Shown here: positions 9,633 to 18,502 of the stretch, piece by piece
Layout: the number at the start of each line of letters is the position of its first letter
Position numbering within the stretch: position 1 is the first letter of the stretch
Assembly (NCBI RefSeq): GCF_000208925.1
Contig: NW_001914932.1
Coordinates: forward strand, 1-35,403
Source: Entamoeba histolytica HM-1:IMSS
Lineage: Eukaryota; Evosea; Mastigamoebida; Endamoebidae
DNA length: 35,403 nucleotides
Reading direction: 5' to 3'
Position numbers and translations under genes: made by a program
The notes under the pieces: model-generated
What the model saw: only the letters and a program-made list of their open reading frames with translations
Databases searched by the model: none
What the model was told of the DNA's origin: nothing

Positions 9633-11069
9633 ATGTCACAAAATGAATCTCAAGATATTATTTGTTCTGATGAAGTATTAGAAGAGTACAACACAATAAA
9701 TAGCATTTATCCTAATTCTGTTACATATATTAAGCCAAATGAATTTAGAATGAATATTATTGTTTCATTAGAAAATGAAATTCCATTTAAAATTATTCCA
9801 ATTAGAAATGTTCCACGAATGTATATGAATAAAAATGAAGTTAAAATTAAATATTTAACACCGATTACTATACTTATTAGTTATAATGAAGAAAAACCAT
9901 CTTTTCAAATGAATAGTCTTTGGTTAACCATTAAAGATATGATAGAAATTAAAACAAGAATTGAAGATGAATTTCAACAATTTAATTTTTCAGGATTATT
10001 TATGTTATTATATGAATTTCTTTCAAACTTATCACCAAAACAACTTGACATATTAAGTTTTAGTGAAATCCCAATCTCACGAGAAGAAAGAGAAAAAAAT
10101 ATTCTTCAATATAATTATGATGAAACTAGAAAAGTATTTTATTCTACTCCACTTATTACTTGTGATGTTTGTTATGAAGAATATCCTCCTTCCAATTTTA
10201 TTGTGTTGTCTTCTTGTGGACATTATCTTTGTAATAATTGTTTAAAAGAGTCAGTGGCAGTTTCATTGACAAATGGTACTTATGTAGAATGTCCATATGC
10301 TGAATGTAAAGCAGAAATATTACCTTGGGAAATGAAAAAAAGTTGTCCAAAAGATTTAATTGATAAATATGAAAATCAACTTGTTCTACTTTATGTAAAG
10401 AGTGGAGGAGATGATTTTATTGTTTGTCCATTTTGTTCTTATTCAGGAATTATGGTAGATCCTATTGTTTATAAAAAGTCTACACCAATTCAATGTCCTC
10501 GATGTGAAAAAACTTTTTGTAGTAAATGTTTAACAAAGAATCATAATGGACAATGTTATGATTCATCAAATTGTTTAGAAAAATATAAATCACAACAATA
10601 TTATGATGAAATAGTAGGTGAATTAATGACAAAAAATATCAAGAAATGTCCAGTTTGTAAATGTCCAGTTATTAAGTCTTATGGATGTAATAAAATAACA
10701 TGTATTTGTGGTACATATTTTTGTTATAATTGTGGTAAAAAAATTGATGGATATGAACATTTTCATTCAGGTGAATGTCCATTGTATACTGAACAGTCAT
10801 TATTAGAAGATAAAATTCATGACGTTGATACAAAACAATTAGATAAAATAATGGAAGATCCAAATAAATTTCCCTTCTATTGTGTTTCTTGTGAATATTT
10901 ATTTGCAGTTCATATAAATCAACTAGTTATTGTTTGTCCAAAATGTGGCAGAAGAAAATGTAGGCATTGTGATGCGTATGGTATTAGTGTTGAACATGTT
11001 AAGACAGTACTTAGTTTAGCGAAATATTCAGACTTTAAAGCACCTAAAAGTTATGAAAATTGGGAATGA
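9633..11069 (+). CDS. RWD-RBR E3 ubiquitin ligase (RNF14-like)
   Basis: 478 residues from the ATG at 9633 (a TTG just upstream is ignored). Residues ~12-140 fit an RWD domain (YNTINSIYPNS at its start). Then a full RING-between-RING module: RING1 with CDVC (177-180) and CGHYLCNNC (195-203); the IBR with CPFC (265-268), CPRC (288-291) and CSKC (296-299); and RING2 beginning CPVC (339-342), with YGCNKITC placing the likely catalytic cysteine at 352. RBR ligases take ubiquitin from E2 onto that cysteine before transfer to the target. RWD plus RBR is the RNF14/ARA54 arrangement. After RING2 comes an additional cysteine set (C417, C420, C435, C438, C443, C446) that looks like another zinc-binding unit. 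Single exon; divergent from the helicase. Confidence 0.85.
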   Translation: MSQNESQDIICSDEVLEEYNTINSIYPNSVTYIKPNEFRMNIIVSLENEIPFKIIPIRNVPRMYMNKNEVKIKYLTPITILISYNEEKPSFQMNSLWLTIKDMIEIKTRIEDEFQQFNFSGLFMLLYEFLSNLSPKQLDILSFSEIPISREEREKNILQYNYDETRKVFYSTPLITCDVCYEEYPPSNFIVLSSCGHYLCNNCLKESVAVSLTNGTYVECPYAECKAEILPWEMKKSCPKDLIDKYENQLVLLYVKSGGDDFIVCPFCSYSGIMVDPIVYKKSTPIQCPRCEKTFCSKCLTKNHNGQCYDSSNCLEKYKSQQYYDEIVGELMTKNIKKCPVCKCPVIKSYGCNKITCICGTYFCYNCGKKIDGYEHFHSGECPLYTEQSLLEDKIHDVDTKQLDKIMEDPNKFPFYCVSCEYLFAVHINQLVIVCPKCGRRKCRHCDAYGISVEHVKTVLSLAKYSDFKAPKSYENWE

Positions 11070-11172
11070 TTAGAATTTTGATAGTTGGTATATTTGTTTT
11101 TTATTCTTTTTTCTTCAAAATTTTATTAAAATAAAAAATAATACAACTTTAATTATTAAATTTTACTTTATA

Positions 11173-12018
11173 ATGAGTAAAAACATTAATCCATTGAAAA
11201 GAAAGTCTTTAGCAGATAGAATAAACTCGGATGAAATATCGTTAATTAATGAAAAAAAACCTAATAAAAGACATAACGAAGAAAATATAATACAAATGGG
11301 AAGAAATAAAAAATTAATAGAAAGAATAAAGAAATTATCTCAAGAGAAGTTAAAAACAATTTATGAAATATTGTTTGGAACGTCACAAGGTTCAACTAAT
11401 TTATTAAAAGAAATATTAAATTTTAAAGGATACAATCATATCAAAAAAGAATCTCCTGATGTTATCAAAAAATTAATAATGAAAAGACTTCTTCAAAAAC
11501 CAAAGGAGGACGTTCAATTCTTCGCTAAAACATTTAGAATTAGTTTAAATGAAGAATATAATGAACTTTGTTCTAATATATCTGATTTTATTTTTAATCC
11601 TTATCTTGTTGATGTAAATGTTATTTCACCAAATGTAACTCAAGACACTTCAACTAAACCCCCTCTTCCTCAAGTTCCAATTGTGTCAACTACTGAAAAC
11701 CAATCATCTAAAACATTAAAACCACAATCAAAAAGAAAATTAAAAGAGGAAATGGTTCTTGAAAATTTAAAAACTCCAAAAAGTGAAGTAGAACAATTGA
11801 TTATAGCATTACAAAAAGATATTGAAATGGCATTAGGATATTCAATGAAAATCCCTCAACGACCATCTCAAATTAATGACTTAAATAAAGATTTAAAAAA
11901 AGAATCAAAAATTCCTTCTGCTTCTTCAGTTCAAAAAAAAAGTACTAAAAGGCAATCAATAGTCATGAAAATTGGTGGCTCAGAAGACACCACAGAGTTA
12001 GAAGAATTTGTTTTATAA
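11173..12018 (+). CDS. DEK-like chromatin protein
   Basis: A 281-residue basic protein. Residues ~60-143 resemble the DEK N-terminal DNA-binding module (pseudo-SAP/SAP): a leading helix with IYEILFG, a Gly-containing loop, LKEILNFKGYNHIKK, then K/L-rich helices, and a closing helix ISDFIFNP comparable to the L-x-FL-x-xP end of DEK. The rest is Lys/Ser/Pro-rich and likely disordered, with a short helical patch at ~205-225 and basic runs that could be nuclear signals. DEK proteins bind and bend chromatin and act as histone chaperones. The match is by pattern of conserved positions only, so this is a moderate-confidence proposal. Single exon, with its ATG about 100 bases after the RBR stop. Confidence 0.5.
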   Translation: MSKNINPLKRKSLADRINSDEISLINEKKPNKRHNEENIIQMGRNKKLIERIKKLSQEKLKTIYEILFGTSQGSTNLLKEILNFKGYNHIKKESPDVIKKLIMKRLLQKPKEDVQFFAKTFRISLNEEYNELCSNISDFIFNPYLVDVNVISPNVTQDTSTKPPLPQVPIVSTTENQSSKTLKPQSKRKLKEEMVLENLKTPKSEVEQLIIALQKDIEMALGYSMKIPQRPSQINDLNKDLKKESKIPSASSVQKKSTKRQSIVMKIGGSEDTTELEEFVL

Positions 12019-12328
12019 AACATGTGTTTATGATGACTTTTTAAGAAATGTATTTTGGATTAATTTTTGTTGGTTAATGTGTTTTCTTTACTTTCTTTTT
12101 ATGTTGCTTTGAGTCATATCAAAAAACTATACACCACAATAAAATGTCTTATGTAACGTAATATAAATATAGACGTAAACTACAGTCGAAATATAATACA
12201 AAAAAATGAAATTTGTACGAATCAAAAATCATAATTGATACAAAAATGAATAGAGAACAATACCATCGCCAAAGTTAAATATACAATAGCTATGGTCGTC
12301 ATAACTAAAATAATAATGATGTGAGTTA
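12019..12328. other. Intergenic, 310 bases
   Basis: Spacer between the DEK-like gene and LINE fragment 1. It is less extremely AT-rich than elsewhere, with several CG-containing words (AACGTAA, GACGTAA, GTCGAA, ATCGCC) around 12150-12270. No coding signal recognised. Confidence 0.5.
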
Positions 12329-12424
12329 TTGCACTTATACATTTATCTTTTTCATTTTTATCTCATTTTTAACAATATTTCCATAGGTATATACATTATT
12401 GTGATAAAACTATGTATCATAATA

Positions 12425-13652
12425 ATGGAGAAAGAAAGTATAAATGATGTAAAAATAAGAAGGAAGAACAAGGCAGTCAAGAAACAGAAGATGAAAATAA
12501 TAGAAATAGAAATAAGAAAGAATAATTTGAAAAGAATAAGATGGAATTATAAAATGATGAAATATGGAAAAAGGCAACATCTAAATAAGCCTAAAGGAGA
12601 TGAATATCCAGATAATATCTCCACTATTAATTTCTGGAAAGGAATCTATGAAATTAATACTATTATAGATTTCCTGAATATTAATTTATATGAAATATTA
12701 AATGAAAATAGAATTAATAATAGAATGTCAATAATCACTCAAAATGAACTAGACTGTGATATTAAATTCATTAATAATTGAAAGTAAATTGAAAATGATA
12801 AAATACAAGGATTTTGGATTAAATATTTAGAACAACCAATGAAATATTTAATAAAATTATTTAATGAATTGTTAAATAATCCTAATGAAATACCTCTTCA
12901 TTTTATTCAAGGAAGAACAATATTAATATATAAGAAATGAGATAAACTAGACAAAAAGAAATACAGACAAATAACTTGTTTAAATTGTTTGTTAAAAGTA
13001 TATCCATCAATATTAAAGATGAAAATAGAAAATCAATTGATGTTAAATCCAATTGAAAAACAACTTTCATTAAATCAAATTGGATGTAAAAAATATACAT
13101 ATCATCAAAAGAAGGATTATTATATAACACTATAATCCAACAATTATTATTAAAGGCTAAATGGAAGTGGGTAGAAAGATATTATGACGTATCCAAAGCA
13201 TATAATAGTATTAACCATCAATGGATTAAACAATGCTTAATATATTTTAATATCACACTAGTAGTAATTAATAATATATTATATATATTAAATAATACAT
13301 GTCTTAATTTATATTACAATCAAGAAAGTGTGGGTATGATTAAATGTAGAAAAAGGAATAATACAAGGTGACAGCCTATCTCCACTTTTATTTGTATTAT
13401 CTATTGTTATATTATCTAAACAATTAGATAAACAAATAAGCAAATTAAATATTAAAATGAATGGAGAAGAAAAACAAGTCGAGTTAAACCACATATATTA
13501 TATATGGACGATTTAAAGATAATAACTAATAGCCTCGATGAAATGGAAAAAGCATACAAATTAACTAAAGAAATATTTAATGCAATAGGATTAAAAATTA
13601 ATGTAGAAAAGAGTTTGATAATGACTAATATTAGTTTTGTTTTAATAAAATA
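12425..13652 (+). mobile_element. Degenerate LINE (non-LTR retrotransposon) fragment 1, reverse-transcriptase region
   Basis: Conceptual translation in shifting frames gives the order expected in a non-LTR ORF: a pre-RT block (EYPDNISTINFWKGIYE, about 12600-12655), GFWIKYLEQPMKYLIKLFNE (12811-12870), ILIYKK and KYRQITCLNCLLKVYPSILK (about 12922-13020), the palm motif YYDVSKAYNSINHQW (about 13180-13225), GDSLSPLLFVLS (about 13369-13400) and the catalytic LYMDDLKIITN at 13498-13530, ending about 13650. Internal stops and several frameshifts show it is dead. In the palm motif the usual AYDS/AFDS aspartate is Asn, though the first Asp is kept, and YMDD survives. EhLINEs of Entamoeba (R4-like clade) are the obvious relatives. 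No ends, target-site duplication or endonuclease region seen, so both ends are truncated. Confidence 0.8.
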
Positions 13653-13686
13653 ATTAAAAAAATAAATAAAAATATGTAAATAAAAA

Positions 13687-14139
13687 TTAACAGTCTCTTC
13701 CTTTTTTTGCATTTCTTTTGCAAGTAGCACAAGTACAAATATTGTTGCAAATAGGACAAACAACAACACCCGAGAATTTTCTCATACAACGTTCACATAT
13801 TCTATGGTATTTATTTTTTTCACAAATGAAATAAATTTCTTTTCTTGTTTTACAACAATGGCAACTTCCAATAGGAGAAGTTTGTTCATTGATTTCTTTT
13901 GTATTATCAGTTTGACAGGAAGAAGGTGTTTCTGGTCTACTTTCATTTTTTATTGTTTCTTCAAGACAAACTAATCTACCAGACTCCATTAATTGTTTAA
14001 TTGTGAAATGGTTATTTTCACAGACGACATTAGTAAGAGTTATTCCTTTTTTTCTAAGTTTATCAGAAACAACAATAATAAGTTCATTTACAGTATTATT
14101 TGGTGTAAGAGGTACATCTAACCATTGTTCACTCTCCAT
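13687..14139 (-). CDS. Zinc-finger protein with zf-4CXXC_R1 (CDCA7-type)-like domain
   Basis: A 150-residue protein. The N-terminal ~60 residues may form a small alpha/beta fold; a Ser/Thr/Glu-rich linker follows. Residues 93-140 hold eleven cysteines: C93, C95, C96, C106, C115, C118, C128, C131, C135, C137 and C140, as CHCC, CERCMRKF, CPICNNICTCATC. The last block closely matches the W-CPxCRGICNCSxCR pattern of the zf-4CXXC_R1 family (CDCA7/JPO1), and CERCMRKF fits the preceding CxxCLRxRYG, but the central part is shorter than usual. CDCA7 proteins work with the remodeller HELLS on chromatin. A RING-like finger is the alternative. Its 3' end lies only about 35 bases from LINE fragment 1, on the opposite strand. 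Confidence 0.6.
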   Translation of the reverse strand: MESEQWLDVPLTPNNTVNELIIVVSDKLRKKGITLTNVVCENNHFTIKQLMESGRLVCLEETIKNESRPETPSSCQTDNTKEINEQTSPIGSCHCCKTRKEIYFICEKNKYHRICERCMRKFSGVVVCPICNNICTCATCKRNAKKGRDC

Positions 14140-14910
14140 TCAAATAACTTTTCCATTATTAGTAGATAAAGCATTTTTGAAATAATTACACACTTCCGTA
14201 CTTATAACGGCCTTTTAAGATATAAAATATTTAAAAGATGAAGGTTGATAAATATTATTTTCATTATTGAAGGTATTAAGGTTTTCCGTACCGATAAACA
14301 CAAACCCATTTTCAAAGGTCTAAGTCAATAATTATTTGTTTTCAATTATCTCTTCATTAATTTACATGAGAATTGTTTGTTAAATAAAATAATAAACTTT
14401 CTCTTATTTATGTTTCACTTTCCTCATTAATTAAAGGAAATTAATATCATTTCATATAACTTTTATTTTCCATGAACTTTGTATAAATTTCTTTCTTAGT
14501 TATTAACTGAATAAAAAACATTATGTTATTGTTATAACCAATAATCACAGAAAAATATATTAACAAAGAAAGAACTAAACAACTTCAAATATATTTATTT
14601 TTTTAATTCTCAGAAATAACTAAATTATTTTAATTAATTTTTTTTTTGAATCATTAAATACTTTTTGAATAATAGATTTTTTGTATGGAAGAATATAATT
14701 CTTTTGGAATAAATAAGAAAAATAATTTATTTTTTAAATTCATAATTAATATCAAATTGAACAATATTTGAATAAATAATAAACAATTTGATCAATTTCA
14801 TTAAATAAATTGAAAATAGAAAGATGAAAACTTATAAAATGACAATTTATAATATTTGGCATTTCTTCTTTATTTTTTTTTTGTTAACAATATTCTTCTC
14901 AAAAAACAAA
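14140..14910. other. Intergenic, 771 bases, with a repeated TTCCGTAC box
   Basis: No gene recognised. TTCCGTACTTATAA (14194-14207) and TTCCGTACCGATAA (14284-14297) match at 12 of 14 bases, exactly 90 bases apart, and stand out from the AT-rich background. They lie upstream of the zinc-finger gene (ATG at 14139, minus strand). The rest is A/T runs. Confidence 0.5.
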
Positions 14911-15906
14911 TCAATTAACAATTCCTCGCATGTCTAAAGACTTTCCAACAAATTTTCTTTCTTTTTTATCTTGTTTATGTTGTAATACTTTTAATCGTTC
15001 TTCAAGTAATTTTTGTCTTTCAATTATTTCATTCTCTATTTGAGAAAGACGTAAATCAACTTTCTTTCTTTCTTCTTCAATTTTTTTCTTTTTCTTTTCT
15101 TTTTTCTTCTTTTTTCCTTGTTCAGTGTATCTGTCAGTTGCTTCTTTTAATGTTTTTTCAAATTCATCTTGTTTTATTTTTAACTCATCTTCTAATAACC
15201 GAAGTTCCTTATCTAGTCTTTCTCTTTCATTTATTATAACCTCTCTTTCATTTTCAAATTGCTGTTTTTCTAATTTTAAACGATTTGTAGTAGAATCAAC
15301 TTCAAAAAGTGGATGAGTAGATATGTTAGTTTTGTGTGATATTTTACTACCTTTTTGATCTCCATTGTCTTCTTCTTTTTTAGTTCTCTTTTCTTTTTTC
15401 TTTGGTTTTTTATCTTTAATTGGTGATTGTAATAATTCTAAAGATCTTTTTAACCTTTCTAATTCACAATCAATGCTATGAACTTCTTTCATTAAATTAA
15501 CTCGTTTTTGTGTTAATTTTTTAATTTGTGTTTCAATATTAAATTTTAGTTCATTTCTTCCTTGTGGCTTTCCTTTTAATGATTTTAATGGTTCATTTAT
15601 TTCTTGTAAAAATTCTTTTGCAAGTTCTCTATCAATCTGTTGATTTATTGAATCAATTTCTTGTTGTGAAACAATCATACTTTGACATCTAAATGTTCTT
15701 TGTTTTCTTTGTCTTTCATTATCTTTGACTATAGAATCAAAGACTTTTTCATATTCCTTCATTTCTGTCTCTGGATCATTTCCTTTTTCTGTGCTTTTAT
15801 CCTCTTTTCTTTCAGTCATTTCTTGTTCTTTTCCTCCACTCATCCTAGTTTCTTTGTTTTGCTTATTTGAGTTTTCTTTTTTTTTAGTGAAAGTAATCAA
15901 CTTCAT
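14911..15906 (-). CDS. Coiled-coil protein of unknown function
   Basis: 331 residues, highly charged. Residues ~75-160 and ~208-320 show heptad-like patterns of long coiled coils, separated by a Lys-rich linker (PIKDKKPKKKEKRTKKEE). A run of lysines (KKKKKEKKKKK) sits at about 266-276. No catalytic or binding motif is visible. The first ATG at 15906 gives MKLITFTKKK; a second ATG at codon 22 (MSGGKEQE) is an equally plausible start. A structural, cytoskeletal or scaffolding role is conceivable but nothing in the sequence shows it. Confidence 0.6.
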   Translation of the reverse strand: MKLITFTKKKENSNKQNKETRMSGGKEQEMTERKEDKSTEKGNDPETEMKEYEKVFDSIVKDNERQRKQRTFRCQSMIVSQQEIDSINQQIDRELAKEFLQEINEPLKSLKGKPQGRNELKFNIETQIKKLTQKRVNLMKEVHSIDCELERLKRSLELLQSPIKDKKPKKKEKRTKKEEDNGDQKGSKISHKTNISTHPLFEVDSTTNRLKLEKQQFENEREVIINERERLDKELRLLEDELKIKQDEFEKTLKEATDRYTEQGKKKKKEKKKKKIEEERKKVDLRLSQIENEIIERQKLLEERLKVLQHKQDKKERKFVGKSLDMRGIVN

Positions 15907-16299
15907 GAAACTTTTTTGAAATTCATATTGGAATAATCTCTTTCATAAAAGAAAGTACTGACATAGTTACAACACCTGATAAAGAACTATTAAAAACAAT
16001 TCACACCAATGCATTTATAATAATTATTATTTAAATGAAAATCTAATGAACAAATAATAAAAACATCGATTAGTCGTTATTAATTCAAATTAAAAGAGTT
16101 TGAAAGTATTTAAAGAAATAACATAACAAAATAAAGACTAAAGCAGTGGTTAAAATTAATAATTAATAAGTATATGTTTTTTTTAATTTAATTATTTGAT
16201 ATTTTATCTTTCATTTTCTTTATTTTCCTTATTGCTAAATATATTTTTATGTGTTTTTCTATATTATCCTCCATCTTCTCCACACTATGTCATTAGATA
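15907..16299. other. Intergenic, 393 bases
   Basis: AT-rich spacer upstream of the coiled-coil gene. No coding signal or repeat recognised. Confidence 0.5.
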
Positions 16300-16800
16300 T
16301 CTCATTTTCAATATTTATTATATCTTTTATTTTTTAATTTAAATTATTTGGTGATATATTGTTCATTGAGTATTCTTACTAATTCTTTATTCTTTATTCT
16401 ATTTATTATCATTTTTATTTCAATTAGTTTCACTTCTTTTAGTCTATTAATTTGTTTTATATTATCTTAACCAATTTTATACATTTTTACTTTATTAATA
16501 AATTTTACAACCATCTTTTTATCATTTACTCTTGTCATGTCAATTGTTGCACCTCTTTATTTTATCTTATATATACATATTATATTATTTTTGAAATATT
16601 CACTCTTATTAATTTCTTATCACATGCCTTATATAGTCTTGTCAATTTCAATTCTTTATTCAATTTCATTTATATCTTTCAATGCATATTCCTAGTGTTG
16701 TTCTTATTATTTCTAACACACACTCAATTTTTAATATCATATTATTTCACTCATGTATTACTCTATATTTTCTGTTATTTTTCTTAATTTACTATTGATT
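16300..16800 (-). mobile_element. Degenerate LINE fragment 3 (probable), region downstream of the reverse transcriptase
   Basis: On the minus strand, short stretches translate into protein-like sequence broken by stops and frameshifts: EIIRTTLGICIERYK (about 16710-16670), ELKLTRLYKACDKKLIRVNI (about 16655-16595), RGATIDMTRVNDKKMVVKF (about 16553-16498) and KNKELVRILNEQYI (about 16400-16358). The lysine/isoleucine-rich composition and A-rich sense strand match LINE fragments 1 and 2, and the text fits the region between reverse transcriptase and endonuclease in non-LTR ORFs. No diagnostic catalytic motif is present, so this is less certain than the other two. A hydrophobic plus-strand ORF here is its antisense shadow. 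Confidence 0.5.
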
Positions 16801-17481
16801 ATTCTCATAACAACATTGATTAACTACTATACCTGGACTGTACTAATTATTCTTAGAGTAAGTGCTTTTCCTTTTATTATAAAGAAGTTTAGTTGAAAAT
16901 GAACTATAGTATTTATATTTATAATTCTATTAATAAAATGATTATGCTTTTTTCCTTAATATTGTTTTTAATTTTTTAATCAATTATTATATTTTTTAAA
17001 TATATTTGCTGTTTATTACGTTGTTTAAAATGAGTTATTCTGTTAATTTAAGAAATATATAGTTGGTAGATAAAGTTGTTCAAACTAAATAATTAAAACA
17101 AAGGGTTGAATAACTTAAAGTAATGTTTATTACTCAATAAAGAGAAAATTGAAAAAATTATTTGAAAAAAACAATACCAATAAACAGAAGAATACATTAA
17201 AGAAAGTTTTTAATAAACAAAGTTATATTTTATTATGAATAAAGAAGATGAAATGAAGAAAATAGTATTACGAAAAACAATAATAAAATAATAAACATAA
17301 AAAATAATTAATAATAGAAAAATTTACGCAGGATTATTACAAGGAAAATCACTCTTTATTTAAAATTAGTTTTTTTTAAAAATCTCAATTATTCTTAATG
17401 ATCATCAGACTTAATCCTTTTTAAATAAAACAATAACATGAATTTTTTGGTTTGTTGATAATAAAAAGTTTACTTCTTTCA
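16801..17481. other. Intergenic, 681 bases
   Basis: A/T-rich spacer downstream of the TFIIF-alpha-like gene. No coding signal recognised. Confidence 0.5.
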
Positions 17482-18399
17482 TTACTTACTTGACTCTGGT
17501 TTCTTTTCACTCTTTTTATCGGTTCTTTTTTTTGGTTTTTTAGAAGAGTGTTCTTTCTTTAGTGTTACAATTAAAGGAGATTCTGTTGTTTGTTTTGATA
17601 CAGTTAAAACACGAGCATATAAATCAGTTAATTTCTTTGATAACTCTTCATTGCCATCAGGATTTAATGATTTATTTAAGTCATCAAGAAACATTTCATC
17701 TCCACTTGCCTTCATTTTTTCAATAATTAAATTCATTAACTCTTTTCTCGGTGCTGGTTGAGATGATGAAGATAATCTTTTACGTGATTTTGCCTCTTTC
17801 TTTTCTTCATCATCACTGTCATCAGAAGCAGTTTTATCATTCTTTTCATTAAAGTCATCTTCATCATCACCATAATTATCACTAAAATTAGAGTAACGTT
17901 CTTCTTCACTTTGATATTCCTTTTTTTTAACTCTAGTATCATCAGAACCATCAACTTCTTCTACAGCATTTGAAAAAAGTGGTTTTTCCATATCAGCCTT
18001 TCTACTAAAAATCCAATTTTCATCTAAAATATTTATTGTAGCATTTCCATCATCTTGTATTTGAATTAATGCAAACTTTTCTTCTTCTTTGATTTTTCTA
18101 CTTCCTAAAGTAATAATCGGTTTAGTTGAAATCATTTGGTTTGTTATTGGATCTAATTTGGGTGCAAGAAGTGGTTGTTCACCTGCAGAAAGAATAAAAG
18201 GAGCATCAGCAATAGCCTTTTTATAATACTGTCTTTTTTGTTCATCTTTTTTATTTGGTGCTTCAGGGGTAAGAACATCTTTAATAAGTTTTATAGGACG
18301 AGGAAGTGATTCAAATTTTGTCTGTTCAAATTGTGCAAGAATAATTTCATCTTCTTTTAAATCATTTTTAAATGTGAGATGAATTTGTTGATTATTCAT
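17482..18399 (-). CDS. TFIIF alpha (RAP74)-like protein
   Basis: A 305-residue acidic/basic protein. Residues ~50-145 resemble the RAP74 dimerisation region: an EQKRQYYKK helix, an extended block around QPLLAP and TLGSRKIK, the strand pair EEKFALIQIQDDG...ILDENWIF (comparable to the NWYxF region), and ADMEKPLF. An acidic, Ser-rich middle (about 150-200) follows, then a compact C-terminal unit (about 217-280) whose helix-helix-strand pattern suits the RAP74 winged helix. RAP74 with RAP30 escorts RNA polymerase II to promoters. It is shorter than animal RAP74 (over 500 residues). The match is by pattern only; another acidic nuclear protein is possible. Ends in a lysine-rich tail. Single exon. 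Confidence 0.5.
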   Translation of the reverse strand: MNNQQIHLTFKNDLKEDEIILAQFEQTKFESLPRPIKLIKDVLTPEAPNKKDEQKRQYYKKAIADAPFILSAGEQPLLAPKLDPITNQMISTKPIITLGSRKIKEEEKFALIQIQDDGNATINILDENWIFSRKADMEKPLFSNAVEEVDGSDDTRVKKKEYQSEEERYSNFSDNYGDDEDDFNEKNDKTASDDSDDEEKKEAKSRKRLSSSSQPAPRKELMNLIIEKMKASGDEMFLDDLNKSLNPDGNEELSKKLTDLYARVLTVSKQTTESPLIVTLKKEHSSKKPKKRTDKKSEKKPESSK

Positions 18400-18502
18400 A
18401 AACGAAATAATAATTAATTTTCAAAGATTTTTTTATAAAAATTTTAAGATTTTATCTTTTAAGAAAATATGACAAGGGAGATAGATGTAACAATACAATA
18501 AA

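Noticed and set aside
12903..13130. Minus-strand open frames within LINE fragment 1
   Set aside because: Shadows of the plus-strand reverse-transcriptase text, with no recognisable motif.
16452..16787. Plus-strand open frame of 111 codons, very hydrophobic
   Set aside because: Antisense of an A-rich, Lys/Ile-coding LINE remnant; Phe/Leu/Tyr richness is a by-product, not a membrane protein.
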